Shown: positions 37,618-46,502 of the stretch, one piece after another
Layout: each line of letters opens with the position of its first letter
Position numbering within the stretch: the first letter of the stretch is position 1
Origin: Flaviramulus sp.
GTDB taxonomy: Bacteria; Bacteroidota; Bacteroidia; Flavobacteriales; Flavobacteriaceae
Assembly (NCBI GenBank): GCA_030731745.1
Contig: JANQTJ010000020.1
Span: forward strand, 38,132-102,131
Direction: 5' to 3'
Length of the DNA: 64,000 bases
Translations under genes and position numbers: made by a program
The notes under the pieces: model-generated
The model's database searches: none
The model's input: the letters and a program-made list of their open reading frames with translations, nothing else
Told to the model about the DNA's origin: nothing

Positions 37618-38412
37618 ATGAATATAATTGACGCCATAATACTTGGAATTATTCAAGGACTTACAGAATTTTTACCTGTCTCATCAAGTGGGCATCTAGA
37701 ACTCGGAAAAGCTATTTTAGGAGATCATTCTGTGCCAGAAGAAAGCTTACTTTTAACGGTAGTTTTACATTTTGCAACGGCTTTAAGCACCATTGTTGTT
37801 TTTAGAAAAGACATTTTAAGTCTTATTAAAGGAGCTTTAGAATTTGAATGGAATGAAGATTTACAATTCATTTTAAAAATTGCTATTTCTATAATTCCAG
37901 CTACTGTTATTGGTCTTCTATTCGAAAAAGAATTAGAACAACTTTTTAGCGGAAATATTTTACTGGTAGGTTGTATGCTAATTGTTACTGCTGTTTTATT
38001 ATTTTTAGCAGACAAAGCTAAAGACACCAATAAAAAAGTATCCTTTAAAAATGCCTTTATAATTGGAGTGTCTCAAGCTATTGCTATGCTACCTGGTATT
38101 TCTAGATCTGGGGCAACAATTTCCACCTCGGTTTTATTAGGAAATGATAAAACTAAAGCAGCCCGTTTCTCTTTCTTAATGGTAGTACCTTTAATAATTG
38201 GAAAAATTTCTAAAGATATTTTTAGTGGAGATTTAACTTATGAAAGCGGAAACTTTACCACGCTAGCTATAGGTTTTTTTGCAGCATTTATTGCAGGATT
38301 ATTTGCTTGTACCTGGATGATAAGCTTAGTTAAAAAAAGTAAACTTACTTATTTTGCTATTTATTGTGTAATTGTTGGCATTATAGCTATTACATTTTCA
38401 TTGTTGAACTAA
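37618..38412 (+). CDS. uppP: Undecaprenyl-diphosphate phosphatase
   Basis: 264 residues, integral membrane. Family motifs GIIQGLTEFLPVSSSGHL (about 11-28) and PGISRSGATIS (about 158-168) supply the catalytic residues. It recycles the lipid carrier for peptidoglycan and surface polysaccharides. It forms an operon with truB (one-base gap). A TATTTTTA box lies only a few bases upstream of the ATG, so the leader may be very short. Confidence 0.97.
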   Translation: MNIIDAIILGIIQGLTEFLPVSSSGHLELGKAILGDHSVPEESLLLTVVLHFATALSTIVVFRKDILSLIKGALEFEWNEDLQFILKIAISIIPATVIGLLFEKELEQLFSGNILLVGCMLIVTAVLLFLADKAKDTNKKVSFKNAFIIGVSQAIAMLPGISRSGATISTSVLLGNDKTKAARFSFLMVVPLIIGKISKDIFSGDLTYESGNFTTLAIGFFAAFIAGLFACTWMISLVKKSKLTYFAIYCVIVGIIAITFSLLN

Positions 38413-38413
38413 T

Positions 38414-39106
38414 ATGAAAACATCCGAAGATTATCTTTCTGGACAAGTGCTTCTAATAGATAAACCTTTAAACTGGACCTCTTTTCAAGTAGTAAATAAA
38501 TTGCGTTGGGAAATACGGCAAGCTTTCAAAATAAAAAAAATCAAAGTGGGTCACGCTGGTACTTTAGACCCATTAGCAACAGGCTTATTAGTTATTTGCA
38601 CAGGAAAAATGACCAAACAGATTGATACGTTTCAAGGACAAATAAAGGAATATACCGGAACCATAACTTTGGGCAGCACGACCCCTTCTTTTGATCTAGA
38701 AACAGAAATAAACGAAACCTTTGCAACCAACCATATTACAGAAGCACTAATCCATCAAACTACGAAACAATTTATTGGTGATATTCAACAATTTCCTCCC
38801 GTGTTCTCAGCATTAAAAAAAGATGGAAAACGATTGTATGAATTTGCAAGATCTGGTGAAGAAGTAGAAATTAAATCTAGAATGGTTAACATTTCCTTAT
38901 TCGAAATCACTAAAATTGATAGTATAAATTTAAACTTTAAAGTAGTTTGTAGTAAGGGTACCTATATCCGATCATTAGCTAACGATTTTGGTAAAGCATT
39001 ACAATCTGGGGCACATTTATCAGCTTTAAGACGCACAAAAATTGGGGATTTTAATGTTAAAAAAGCTACTACAATTGATATATTTATTGATACCCTAAAA
39101 GCTTAA
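38414..39106 (+). CDS. truB: tRNA pseudouridine-55 synthase
   Basis: 230 residues. Motif KVGHAGTLDPLATGLL contains the catalytic aspartate; KDGKRLYEFAR and GTYIRSLANDFG are the other family signatures. Modifies U55 in the T-loop of tRNAs. The short form without C-terminal PUA domain, usual for Bacteroidota. Cotranscribed with uppP. Confidence 0.97.
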   Translation: MKTSEDYLSGQVLLIDKPLNWTSFQVVNKLRWEIRQAFKIKKIKVGHAGTLDPLATGLLVICTGKMTKQIDTFQGQIKEYTGTITLGSTTPSFDLETEINETFATNHITEALIHQTTKQFIGDIQQFPPVFSALKKDGKRLYEFARSGEEVEIKSRMVNISLFEITKIDSINLNFKVVCSKGTYIRSLANDFGKALQSGAHLSALRRTKIGDFNVKKATTIDIFIDTLKA

Positions 39107-39168
39107 AAAAAACCAAATTCCTTTATTTTACGTATATTTCGTAAACCTATTTATTTGACATTAAAGAT

Positions 39169-39888
39169 TTGCACCTAACAAATCAACATAAAGCCCTTTT
39201 AATTACTTGCTTCCTATCTGGAAGTGTTGTTTTGTCTGTCTTTAATTTAAGTCTTAAAAAACAGAGTAAATTTATAACTGAAAGCTATTATCAAGTAGAA
39301 CCAGAAAAAGAACTTACACAAAAAGAAATAAAAATTATTGAAGCTTTAGAAAAACTAAATAATACTAAAGCAGAAACTAATAATGCTTTTAATGAAAGTG
39401 AAAAAGCAAATAATCATTTCGCTCAAGCTTATAAAACTATTGCCCCTCCTGAAGATTATGTTCCAAAAACAAATAATCAATCTGATGGCCCAAATAACGC
39501 CCAAAGAAGTTATGAGTATGATGGAAATTCTAAATTAAAAGAAGAAGAACTTTCAAAATTTAGTAAATTCAATGAACTTCTAAAAAAACAGAAATCAGAT
39601 GGTAATAATTCAAAAAGTACTATTAGTTTTTCATTAACAGATAGAAAAAAAGTATACATCCCCATTCCTATTTACCTTTGTGAAGTAGATGGAAAAATTG
39701 TTGTTACTATTAAAGTAAACTCTCAAGGCAGTGTTACAGATGCTTATTTGAATACCTCATCAACCTCAAATAATGAATGTTTAATTGAACATGCTGTTGA
39801 ATATGCTAAACAATCACAATTTAGTACAGATACTTCTAAACAAAACCAAATAGGCACCATAACCTTTTATTTTACAGGTAAACGTTAA
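39169..39888 (+). CDS. TonB-like envelope protein
   Basis: 239 residues from a TTG start (MHLTNQHKALL); no in-frame ATG precedes the hydrophobic segment. One N-terminal transmembrane helix (about 9-27), a long polar, partly coiled-coil, low-complexity linker (45-165), and a C-terminal domain (165-239) with VDGKIVVTIKVNSQGSVTDA, resembling the TonB/TolA C-terminal fold. It probably spans the periplasm and contacts outer-membrane partners. No ExbB/ExbD is adjacent. Confidence 0.75.
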   Translation: MHLTNQHKALLITCFLSGSVVLSVFNLSLKKQSKFITESYYQVEPEKELTQKEIKIIEALEKLNNTKAETNNAFNESEKANNHFAQAYKTIAPPEDYVPKTNNQSDGPNNAQRSYEYDGNSKLKEEELSKFSKFNELLKKQKSDGNNSKSTISFSLTDRKKVYIPIPIYLCEVDGKIVVTIKVNSQGSVTDAYLNTSSTSNNECLIEHAVEYAKQSQFSTDTSKQNQIGTITFYFTGKR

Positions 39889-39970
39889 GTTTTTGTTATT
39901 AACTTTACTAAATAGAAATTTCCCAATTAATTCTTTAATTTTGAATTAAAACTCTCAAAACGATTTGATT

Positions 39971-42499
39971 ATGAATTCTCTTAAAATAAAATTGCTATTT
40001 ACTTTACTTTTTTTAACTTTAGTTTTAAATGCTCAAATAACCTACGAATCTGCGTTTCCTAATTTAGATTTTCGATTTCCAGTAGAGATACAATCTGCAA
40101 AAGATGGAACAGACCGAATGTTTGTTGTAGAACAAGAAGGACGAATAAAGGTTTTTCCAAGAAACCCTAATGTAAATTTAGGTGATTTAACAACATTTTT
40201 GGATATTACAGACAGAGTTAGTTTTGCAAACGGGCAAGAAATAGGTCTTTTAGGGCTAGCTTTTCATCCAGATTTTACTAATAATGATTATTTGTATGTA
40301 TATTACACTACTACTTCTGCCACTGGAGGAAACATCAAAATCGTTTTATCTAGGTTTACCGTTAACAGTTTTAATACAAATCTTGCTGATCCAAATAGCG
40401 AACTTATTATTTTCCAATTTGATAAAAATCAAAATAACAGCAATCATAATGGTGGTAAAATAGCTTTTGGTCCTGACAGCTATTTATATTTATCTTTTGG
40501 AGATGGCGGTGGTGCTTTTGATCCACAAAATAATGCTCAAAATATTAATAATGTTTTTGGTAGTATTTGTAGAATTGATGTTGATATAGATGGCAGTAAC
40601 CCCTTAGAATCAAATCCCATTTTACCAAATGGAAACTATGAAATTCCCTTTGACAATCCTTTTGTTGGAATGAGTGGTTTAGACGAAATTTATGCTTATG
40701 GCATAAGAAACACCTGGAAATTTTCATTTGATGAATTAAATGGAACTTTATGGGCTGCAGACGTTGGTCAAGACAATTTTGAGGAAATTAATATTATAGA
40801 AAAAGGAAAAAACTATGGATGGAAACGATTTGAAGGAAATATTGTTAGAAATAATATAACCATTTCTGGGCCAACAGAGTTGCCTGTTTTTTTCTATGGG
40901 AGATCTGCAGGAGATATTTCTATAACAGGAGGCTATGTTTATCGAGGAACAGAAATTACAAGTTTAAGTCCAGATATCAATTCTAAATATATTTTTGGAG
41001 ATTATGTAAGTGGACGAGTGTGGGCTTTAGATTATAACGCAACCACAGGCAGTGCCAGTAGCACGTTACTTTTTAAAACTAATGGGCAATCTATATCTTC
41101 TTTTGGAGTAGATGAAAATGATGAATTATACTTTAGTGATTATGGTATTAACGCTAAAATTTACAAATTAGTTGATGGAACAACTACTACTTCAGGAACA
41201 ACAGTAAACGGTATTGGAGTATGGAGCCATTTAAATGAAGGCGTTAATGGCACCATTGAAGCTATAGCAACAGCGCCAAACGGAAACGTGTATCATGGAG
41301 GTAATTTTAATCAAGTTGGAACAATTTCTGCAAATAATATTGCCGTTTGGAATAAAAATAATGGTTGGCAGTCTTTAGGAGTTGGTTCCAATGGCACTAT
41401 TAAAGCTTTAAAAGTTTCTAGTAATGGAGATCTTTATGCTGGTGGTTCGTTTTCATCAATTGGAGGTGTCTCCGCAAACAATATAGCTGTTTGGAATGGA
41501 AGTACATGGAACCAAGTTGGAACTGGTGTTGATGGTCCTGTAGCTGCTTTAGAAATAGATAGCAATGGAAATATTTATGTTGGCGGTGTTTTTGAAACAG
41601 TAAATGGCCTTACTGCAAGAAATATAGCCCTCTGGAACGGGAGTACTTGGTCTGTTTTAACTGATGCATCAAACTCAATTGCTGGAACTAATAACGAAAT
41701 CAGATCTTTAGCTATAGACAACAATGGCATATTATACGTTGGTGGAAATTTTGATGAAGCCGGAGGAAATACGGCAAACAGAATCGCTACATGGAATGGC
41801 TCTAATTGGGGCACTTTGGGTAGTGGTACTAGCGGGTTTGTAGAGGCCATCACTTCAACAAATACGGATGTTTATATTGCTGGAAATTTTGCTATAGCTG
41901 GTGGTATAACCGCAAACCGTATTGCTAAATGGAGTAAAACTGGAAATAACTGGTCTACTCTAGGTAATGGACTTAGTAACATCGTAAACAGTTTAATACA
42001 CGATGGAACCAATTTATATGCTGCAGGAGCTTTTGATAATGCTAATATTGATTTAACTAATAGCATTATAGTTAATAATATAGCCCAATGGAATGACATT
42101 AATGGTTGGAGAGCTATAGGTACCAATACCAACGTAGGTGTAGATGTTAAAATTAATACCATGTCTTTTGCTTCTGATAGTGATGGATTTGACAGGATAT
42201 TTGTTGGCGGTAATTTTAATAATGCCGGTTCAATTTCTGCAAATAATACTGCTCAGTGGTCCTCTCCAAATTTATTAAGTCTCTCTGAAAATACAAAAAA
42301 TAAAAAGATTTCTATTTATCCAAACCCAACAACAGGCATAGTAAACTTAAGTAAAGAACAGGAGTGGTCGCTTTATAATATTCATGGAAAAATTATTAAA
42401 ACCGGAAAAAGCAATGTTTTAACAGTTTCATCGTACCCTTCAGGCATTTATTTTTTAAAAATTAAAAATAGTTCAACTCTTAAAATTATTAAAAAATAA
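39971..42499 (+). CDS. PQQ-type sugar dehydrogenase fused to a second propeller and T9SS tail
   Basis: 842 residues from the ATG at 39971. Signal peptide about 1-21. Residues 25-400 form a soluble aldose dehydrogenase-like beta-propeller (GLLGLAFHPDF, NHNGGKIAFGPD, YGIRNTWKFSFD, GADVGQDN-like region). From about 412 to 770 follow roughly seven repeats of about 50 residues with a NNIAVWN.. and LYVGGNF pattern, i.e. a second, delta-60-like propeller. From about 780 (ISIYPNPTTG) comes the T9SS type A sorting domain. A cell-surface or secreted sugar-oxidising enzyme is likely; PQQ binding is assumed from the family. Confidence 0.85.
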   Translation: MNSLKIKLLFTLLFLTLVLNAQITYESAFPNLDFRFPVEIQSAKDGTDRMFVVEQEGRIKVFPRNPNVNLGDLTTFLDITDRVSFANGQEIGLLGLAFHPDFTNNDYLYVYYTTTSATGGNIKIVLSRFTVNSFNTNLADPNSELIIFQFDKNQNNSNHNGGKIAFGPDSYLYLSFGDGGGAFDPQNNAQNINNVFGSICRIDVDIDGSNPLESNPILPNGNYEIPFDNPFVGMSGLDEIYAYGIRNTWKFSFDELNGTLWAADVGQDNFEEINIIEKGKNYGWKRFEGNIVRNNITISGPTELPVFFYGRSAGDISITGGYVYRGTEITSLSPDINSKYIFGDYVSGRVWALDYNATTGSASSTLLFKTNGQSISSFGVDENDELYFSDYGINAKIYKLVDGTTTTSGTTVNGIGVWSHLNEGVNGTIEAIATAPNGNVYHGGNFNQVGTISANNIAVWNKNNGWQSLGVGSNGTIKALKVSSNGDLYAGGSFSSIGGVSANNIAVWNGSTWNQVGTGVDGPVAALEIDSNGNIYVGGVFETVNGLTARNIALWNGSTWSVLTDASNSIAGTNNEIRSLAIDNNGILYVGGNFDEAGGNTANRIATWNGSNWGTLGSGTSGFVEAITSTNTDVYIAGNFAIAGGITANRIAKWSKTGNNWSTLGNGLSNIVNSLIHDGTNLYAAGAFDNANIDLTNSIIVNNIAQWNDINGWRAIGTNTNVGVDVKINTMSFASDSDGFDRIFVGGNFNNAGSISANNTAQWSSPNLLSLSENTKNKKISIYPNPTTGIVNLSKEQEWSLYNIHGKIIKTGKSNVLTVSSYPSGIYFLKIKNSSTLKIIKK

Positions 42500-42501
42500 A
42501 A

Positions 42502-43062
42502 ATGAAAAAAAAATGTGGTTGGTGTGTTGGAGATGATTTATATGAAGCTTACCATGACCAAGAATGGGGTGTTCCTGTTTTTGAAGATGTTACGTTTTTT
42601 GAGTTTTTAATTTTAGAAACTTTTCAAGCTGGGTTGAGTTGGATTACTGTTTTACGTAAACGTGAAAATTTTAGAAAATCTTTTGATAATTTTGACTTCA
42701 AAAACATAGCTAATTACCCGCAAGATAAGTTAGATACTTTACTTTTAGATACGGGTATTATCAGAAACAAATTAAAAATAAAAGCCACCGTTACAAACGC
42801 CCAAGCTTTTATAAAAATACAAGAAGAATTTGGTAGTTTTAGTAACTATATTTGGGGTTTTGTTGATGGGAAACCAATAAAAAATAATCCTGAAAATTAC
42901 AAAATTGTTCCAGCCAATATCCCTTTAAGCGATCATATTAGTAAGGATTTAAAAAAAAGAGGCTTCAAGTTTGTTGGTAACACAGTGGTTTACGCCTTTA
43001 TGCAAGCCACAGGCTTAGTCAACGATCATGAAATTAGTTGTTTTAGGAATGAAAAAGTTTAG
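42502..43062 (+). CDS. tag: DNA-3-methyladenine glycosylase I
   Basis: 186 residues. The N-terminal zinc/cysteine region CGWCVGDDLYEAYHDQEWGVP, LETFQAGLSWITVLRKR and the C-terminal TGLVNDHEISCFR are diagnostic of Tag. Removes 3-methyladenine from alkylated DNA in base-excision repair. It begins two bases after the preceding stop and overlaps the next gene's start. Confidence 0.96.
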   Translation: MKKKCGWCVGDDLYEAYHDQEWGVPVFEDVTFFEFLILETFQAGLSWITVLRKRENFRKSFDNFDFKNIANYPQDKLDTLLLDTGIIRNKLKIKATVTNAQAFIKIQEEFGSFSNYIWGFVDGKPIKNNPENYKIVPANIPLSDHISKDLKKRGFKFVGNTVVYAFMQATGLVNDHEISCFRNEKV

Positions 43063-43627
43063 CTTACTAATACTCTTCTGCTACTCTGCTATTTGCTTCT
43101 CTCAAAGTAAAAACGAAAAAGAGGAACGCATCGATTCGAGCGATTTTCCAGAAATAGCAATTAGGTATTTCAGTGATATTTCAAACCAAATAAAAAACTT
43201 AAGATTTTTTAGAGAAAGTGACGGACAAAAGAAAAGTTTTGAAGCTAAATTTAAACTAAAGAAGCTTCATTACAGTATTGAATTTGATACGATAGGGAAA
43301 TTAGAAGATATAGAAATTCTTATAAGAGAGAAAGATATTCCTAAAGATGTATTTAAAAAAATGATGGCATATTATACTTTAAATTTTGATAAAGTACGCC
43401 ACATTAAAATTCAAAAACAATATATTAACGTTTCACAAATAATCGATCAGGAATTTATTAATAGCGTTATTAAAAATTCTTCTGAGCTACATACCCATTT
43501 TGAAATTATTGCTGAAGTAACCCTTAAAAAAGAACGCTTTTTAAAAGAATTCACTTTTAAGAGTACTGGCATATTTGAAAAATCAAGACCCATATCATCT
43601 GGATCCTATGAATATGCCTTTTATTAA
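43049..43627 (+). CDS. Exported protein of unknown function
   Basis: 192 residues from the ATG at 43049 (MKKFSLLILF), which starts inside the end of tag. Signal peptide about 1-19 (ending ICFSQ). The mature part alternates charged strands (FEAKFKLKKLHYSIEFDTIGKLEDIEI, FEIIAEVTLKKERFLKEFTF) that recall PepSY-like domains, but no motif is decisive. It overlaps the next gene, so the three genes tag, this one and DUF2490 look cotranslated. Confidence 0.72.
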   Translation: MKKFSLLILFCYSAICFSQSKNEKEERIDSSDFPEIAIRYFSDISNQIKNLRFFRESDGQKKSFEAKFKLKKLHYSIEFDTIGKLEDIEILIREKDIPKDVFKKMMAYYTLNFDKVRHIKIQKQYINVSQIIDQEFINSVIKNSSELHTHFEIIAEVTLKKERFLKEFTFKSTGIFEKSRPISSGSYEYAFY

Positions 43628-44294
43628 AAATCTACTTTTTTTAATTTTAATATGCACGTCTTTTGTATTTAAAGCGCAAAACAGTTTTGATATTTTAGGT
43701 GAAAGTGCTTTTTCAATACATCATAAAGCATCTAAAAAATATAGTGTTAATTTCGCAACTAGATCTCGGTATTTTTTATATCGAAACCAAACTATCCAAT
43801 ACAAACAACAACAAGTTGATATTTTTCATTTTTCAACTTTTAATTTAAATTTTAATAGCGATTTAAGTTTTGGAATTTATTACAGAAACCGAGATTTATT
43901 TGAAACTGGAAGTGACGAACTTCGAATTACTCAGCAATTTAATTATAAAAAGCAGAAACTTGGTTTTAGATACGGACAACGATTTAGAACCGAACAACGT
44001 ATTTTTAATAATGCAACTATTTTTAGACAACGCTACCGTTTTGCAGTAGATTTTCCATTAAATGGGGAGAAACTTGATATTGGTGAAGCTTATTTTATTG
44101 GTTCTTTGGAAAGTTTACTGAGTTTAAACGCGAAGGAATCACCTGAAATTGACCAAAGAACTACTCTCCAAATTGGCTGGCAATTATCTGAAGATTTAAA
44201 ACTTCAAGTAGGCTTAGAATATCGAATGGAAGCTTTTAACATCAAAGCAAAAAATAATTTGTTTTTAATGACTACAGCGATATTAAAAATATGA
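43608..44294 (+). CDS. DUF2490-like outer-membrane protein
   Basis: 228 residues from the ATG at 43608 (MNMPFIKN), or 226 from 43614. Signal peptide ending near VFKAQ. Amphipathic strands such as KYSVNFATRSRYFLY, LSFGIYYRNRDLF and LKLQVGLEYRMEAF with RYRFAVDF in the middle fit DUF2490, a barrel family. The start lies inside the preceding gene, an overlap of 20 bases. Confidence 0.75.
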   Translation: MNMPFIKNLLFLILICTSFVFKAQNSFDILGESAFSIHHKASKKYSVNFATRSRYFLYRNQTIQYKQQQVDIFHFSTFNLNFNSDLSFGIYYRNRDLFETGSDELRITQQFNYKKQKLGFRYGQRFRTEQRIFNNATIFRQRYRFAVDFPLNGEKLDIGEAYFIGSLESLLSLNAKESPEIDQRTTLQIGWQLSEDLKLQVGLEYRMEAFNIKAKNNLFLMTTAILKI

Positions 44295-44315
44295 TTTTTC
44301 TATTAGGTGAATGAT

Positions 44316-44948
44316 TTAGTTCACTTTCAAAAATTTCATAAACAACTCCCTTGAAATCTCTTCTGCACCTAAACTGTTTAGATGACTAGTGTAAACTTGA
44401 CAGTCAATAAGTTTATAATTACTATTTTGAATTAAAGTTATAAACCCCACTTTACTTGCGTTACTCTCTTTTGTAAACATACTTTCGCCACAAAACACAC
44501 CATTACCTGTATCAACACCATAAAGGCCACCAACTAATCGATTTTCTTTCCAAACTTCAATAGATTTTGCATAACCTAACTCATGAAGTTTAACATAGGC
44601 TTCAATCATGTTTTTTGTTATCCAAGTGCCTGCTTGTTCAGCTCTTTCAATTTTGGAACATTCTGTAATAACGCCTTTAAAATCTTTATTAAAAGTAACA
44701 ACATAATCTTTATTTCTCAGCACTTGCTGCATACTTTTTGAAATCTTCAACTTATCTGGAAACAAGACAAATCGTGGGCTTGGAGACCACCACAGAATCA
44801 GTTCTTCCGAATCAAACCATGGAAAAATACCTGTTTGATAAGCTAATAATAAGCGCTCTATAGATAAATCACCTCCATATGCTAACAAGCCTTCATCAGT
44901 TGCTTCATTAACATTAGGAAACCATATTTTTTCTGATAGAAATTGCAT
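44316..44948 (-). CDS. aat: Leucyl/phenylalanyl-tRNA-protein transferase
   Basis: 210 residues. FPNVNEATDEGLLAYGGDLS, YQTGIFPWF and WWSPSPRFVLFP at the N-terminus and GGLYGVDTGNGVFCGESMF in the core are family signatures. Adds Leu/Phe to N-terminal Arg/Lys of proteins, marking them for ClpS/ClpAP degradation (N-end rule). Confidence 0.97.
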   Translation of the reverse strand: MQFLSEKIWFPNVNEATDEGLLAYGGDLSIERLLLAYQTGIFPWFDSEELILWWSPSPRFVLFPDKLKISKSMQQVLRNKDYVVTFNKDFKGVITECSKIERAEQAGTWITKNMIEAYVKLHELGYAKSIEVWKENRLVGGLYGVDTGNGVFCGESMFTKESNASKVGFITLIQNSNYKLIDCQVYTSHLNSLGAEEISRELFMKFLKVN

Positions 44949-44970
44949 GAAACTATTTTAATAAAACGAA

Positions 44971-45001
44971 AAACCCCGACATTAAGCAAACATCGAGGTT
45001 T
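44971..45001 (-). terminator. Terminator of the DUF3127 gene
   Basis: Arms AAACCCCGA and TCGAGGTTT with one mismatch around a 13-base loop; the minus strand runs into TTTTTCGTTTT. Confidence 0.7.
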
Positions 45002-45034
45002 AATTTATTTGGTTTTTACTTAAGCAAAAATTAT

Positions 45035-45412
45035 TTAAAAAGGTAAATCGTCGTGATCATCTTGATTTAAATCACCTGCTGGTTCAAAAGCATCAGCTGG
45101 TGGCACTGGTGGCAAATTACTTCCGCCTTCAGAGCTTTGTAAAGCTTCAATTCTCCATCCTTGTATAGAATTGAAATATTTAGTTTCTCCCTGTGGATTA
45201 ACCCATTCTCTACCACGTAAATTTATACTTACTTTTACTTGCTGACCTTCTTTGTAATTGTTTAACAAATCCGTTTTATCTTGAACAAACTCAACCATAA
45301 TATGTTGTGGGTATTGCTCCTCAGTTGTTATTACAATTTCTCTTTTTCTAAACCCATTACCTCCAAAAGTTTGAGTTTCTCCAACCATTTTGATTCTTCC
45401 TTGAACTTCCAT
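45035..45412 (-). CDS. DUF3127 OB-fold-like protein
   Basis: 125 residues. MEVQGRIKMVGETQTFG... followed by a strand-rich core (VKVSINLRGREWV, YFNSIQGWRIE) and an acidic C-terminal tail DDHDDLPF. The tail and fold resemble single-strand DNA-binding proteins, and DUF3127 is a Bacteroidota family with that likeness. Function unproven. Confidence 0.9.
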   Translation of the reverse strand: MEVQGRIKMVGETQTFGGNGFRKREIVITTEEQYPQHIMVEFVQDKTDLLNNYKEGQQVKVSINLRGREWVNPQGETKYFNSIQGWRIEALQSSEGGSNLPPVPPADAFEPAGDLNQDDHDDLPF

Positions 45413-45512
45413 TTCTTACTATTTATATCTAAATTAATTACTCTTACTAAATTCGCGCATTCAACATAATGCAAATTTCAACTAGTTCCTCATTTACAAA
45501 GAAAAGTATTTT

Positions 45513-46382
45513 TTAGCTCAACAATATTTTCCAAGCACTTTCAACATCTCCAAAGCTTAAATAATTACGAGCTAATTTATGTTTTTGTCTGTGAGTTGCT
45601 GTTTTAATATTTGGATATCGCGTTCCTAAATCAGCAATAAAATTTATAACATCTTCTTGTGTTGGCAATGCTACAATATTTGCTAACATTCCTAAATCAT
45701 TCCCTGTTAAAACCATACTATTGCTAACAAAATCTGGAAAACTATCAACGCCTATTCCCAAACTCGAAAGTGGTTTTGGTATTTCAAAAAAACCTTTTCG
45801 TGCACGACTATAAAAACTTCCACCAGCTCTTGCTACTAAGTCTAATTTTTTTTGATTTATTGATCCATCCTCATCTAAAACATCTTCATCAATATGAAAT
45901 TTAACTACTTCACAAATTACCAAATTTCCTGCACCACCCTCTGTTCCTAATTTTATTATTTCGTTAACCTTACATTCAAATTGTATTGGTGCCTCACCTA
46001 CTCTAAAAGGTTTAACAACATCTGATTTAAGCATCGTTAAACCGGCTTTTTCAAACTCATTAACCCCTTCTGGATATTCAGAACTACTTAATGACATTTG
46101 ATGAACTAAATCAAAATTTACCACATTTATAACAACTTCTTTTGTAGCTTCTACATTTTGTAAAGTATGCTTTTCTGAATTATCTCTAACACGTCTAGAA
46201 GGTGAAAAAATTAAAATTGGTGGATTTGAACTAAACACATTAAAAAAACTGTAAGGCGACAAATTAGGGTTTCCATTAGTATCAACCGTACTAGCAAAAG
46301 CAATTGGCCTTGGCGCCACAGCGCTTAACAAATAACTATGTAATTTGCTAGTTTGTAAAATTTTTGGATCTAATGAGAGCAT
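45513..46382 (-). CDS. Flavin reductase-like FMN-binding protein
   Basis: 289 residues. The flavin_reductase-like domain occupies about 1-200 with SAVAPRPIAFAST, NLSPYSFFNVFSSNPP and NVVNFDLVHQM. A C-terminal part of about 80 residues is typical of the longer Bacteroidota members. Probably reduces or binds FMN with NAD(P)H; partner unknown. Confidence 0.9.
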   Translation of the reverse strand: MLSLDPKILQTSKLHSYLLSAVAPRPIAFASTVDTNGNPNLSPYSFFNVFSSNPPILIFSPSRRVRDNSEKHTLQNVEATKEVVINVVNFDLVHQMSLSSSEYPEGVNEFEKAGLTMLKSDVVKPFRVGEAPIQFECKVNEIIKLGTEGGAGNLVICEVVKFHIDEDVLDEDGSINQKKLDLVARAGGSFYSRARKGFFEIPKPLSSLGIGVDSFPDFVSNSMVLTGNDLGMLANIVALPTQEDVINFIADLGTRYPNIKTATHRQKHKLARNYLSFGDVESAWKILLS

Positions 46383-46502
46383 TTGATTTTTAATTTTAAC
46401 AAATGTAACTAAACTATAACGTAAGAGAAAAAAGATTTACTAACAAGTTGCGCAATAATATTAACAGATTTACATTATATTACAAATCAAATTCTGTTAT
46501 TA

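Noticed and set aside
41206..42265. Regular repeats resembling a DNA satellite
   Set aside because: They are protein-level beta-propeller repeats of one gene; the DNA copies are diverged.
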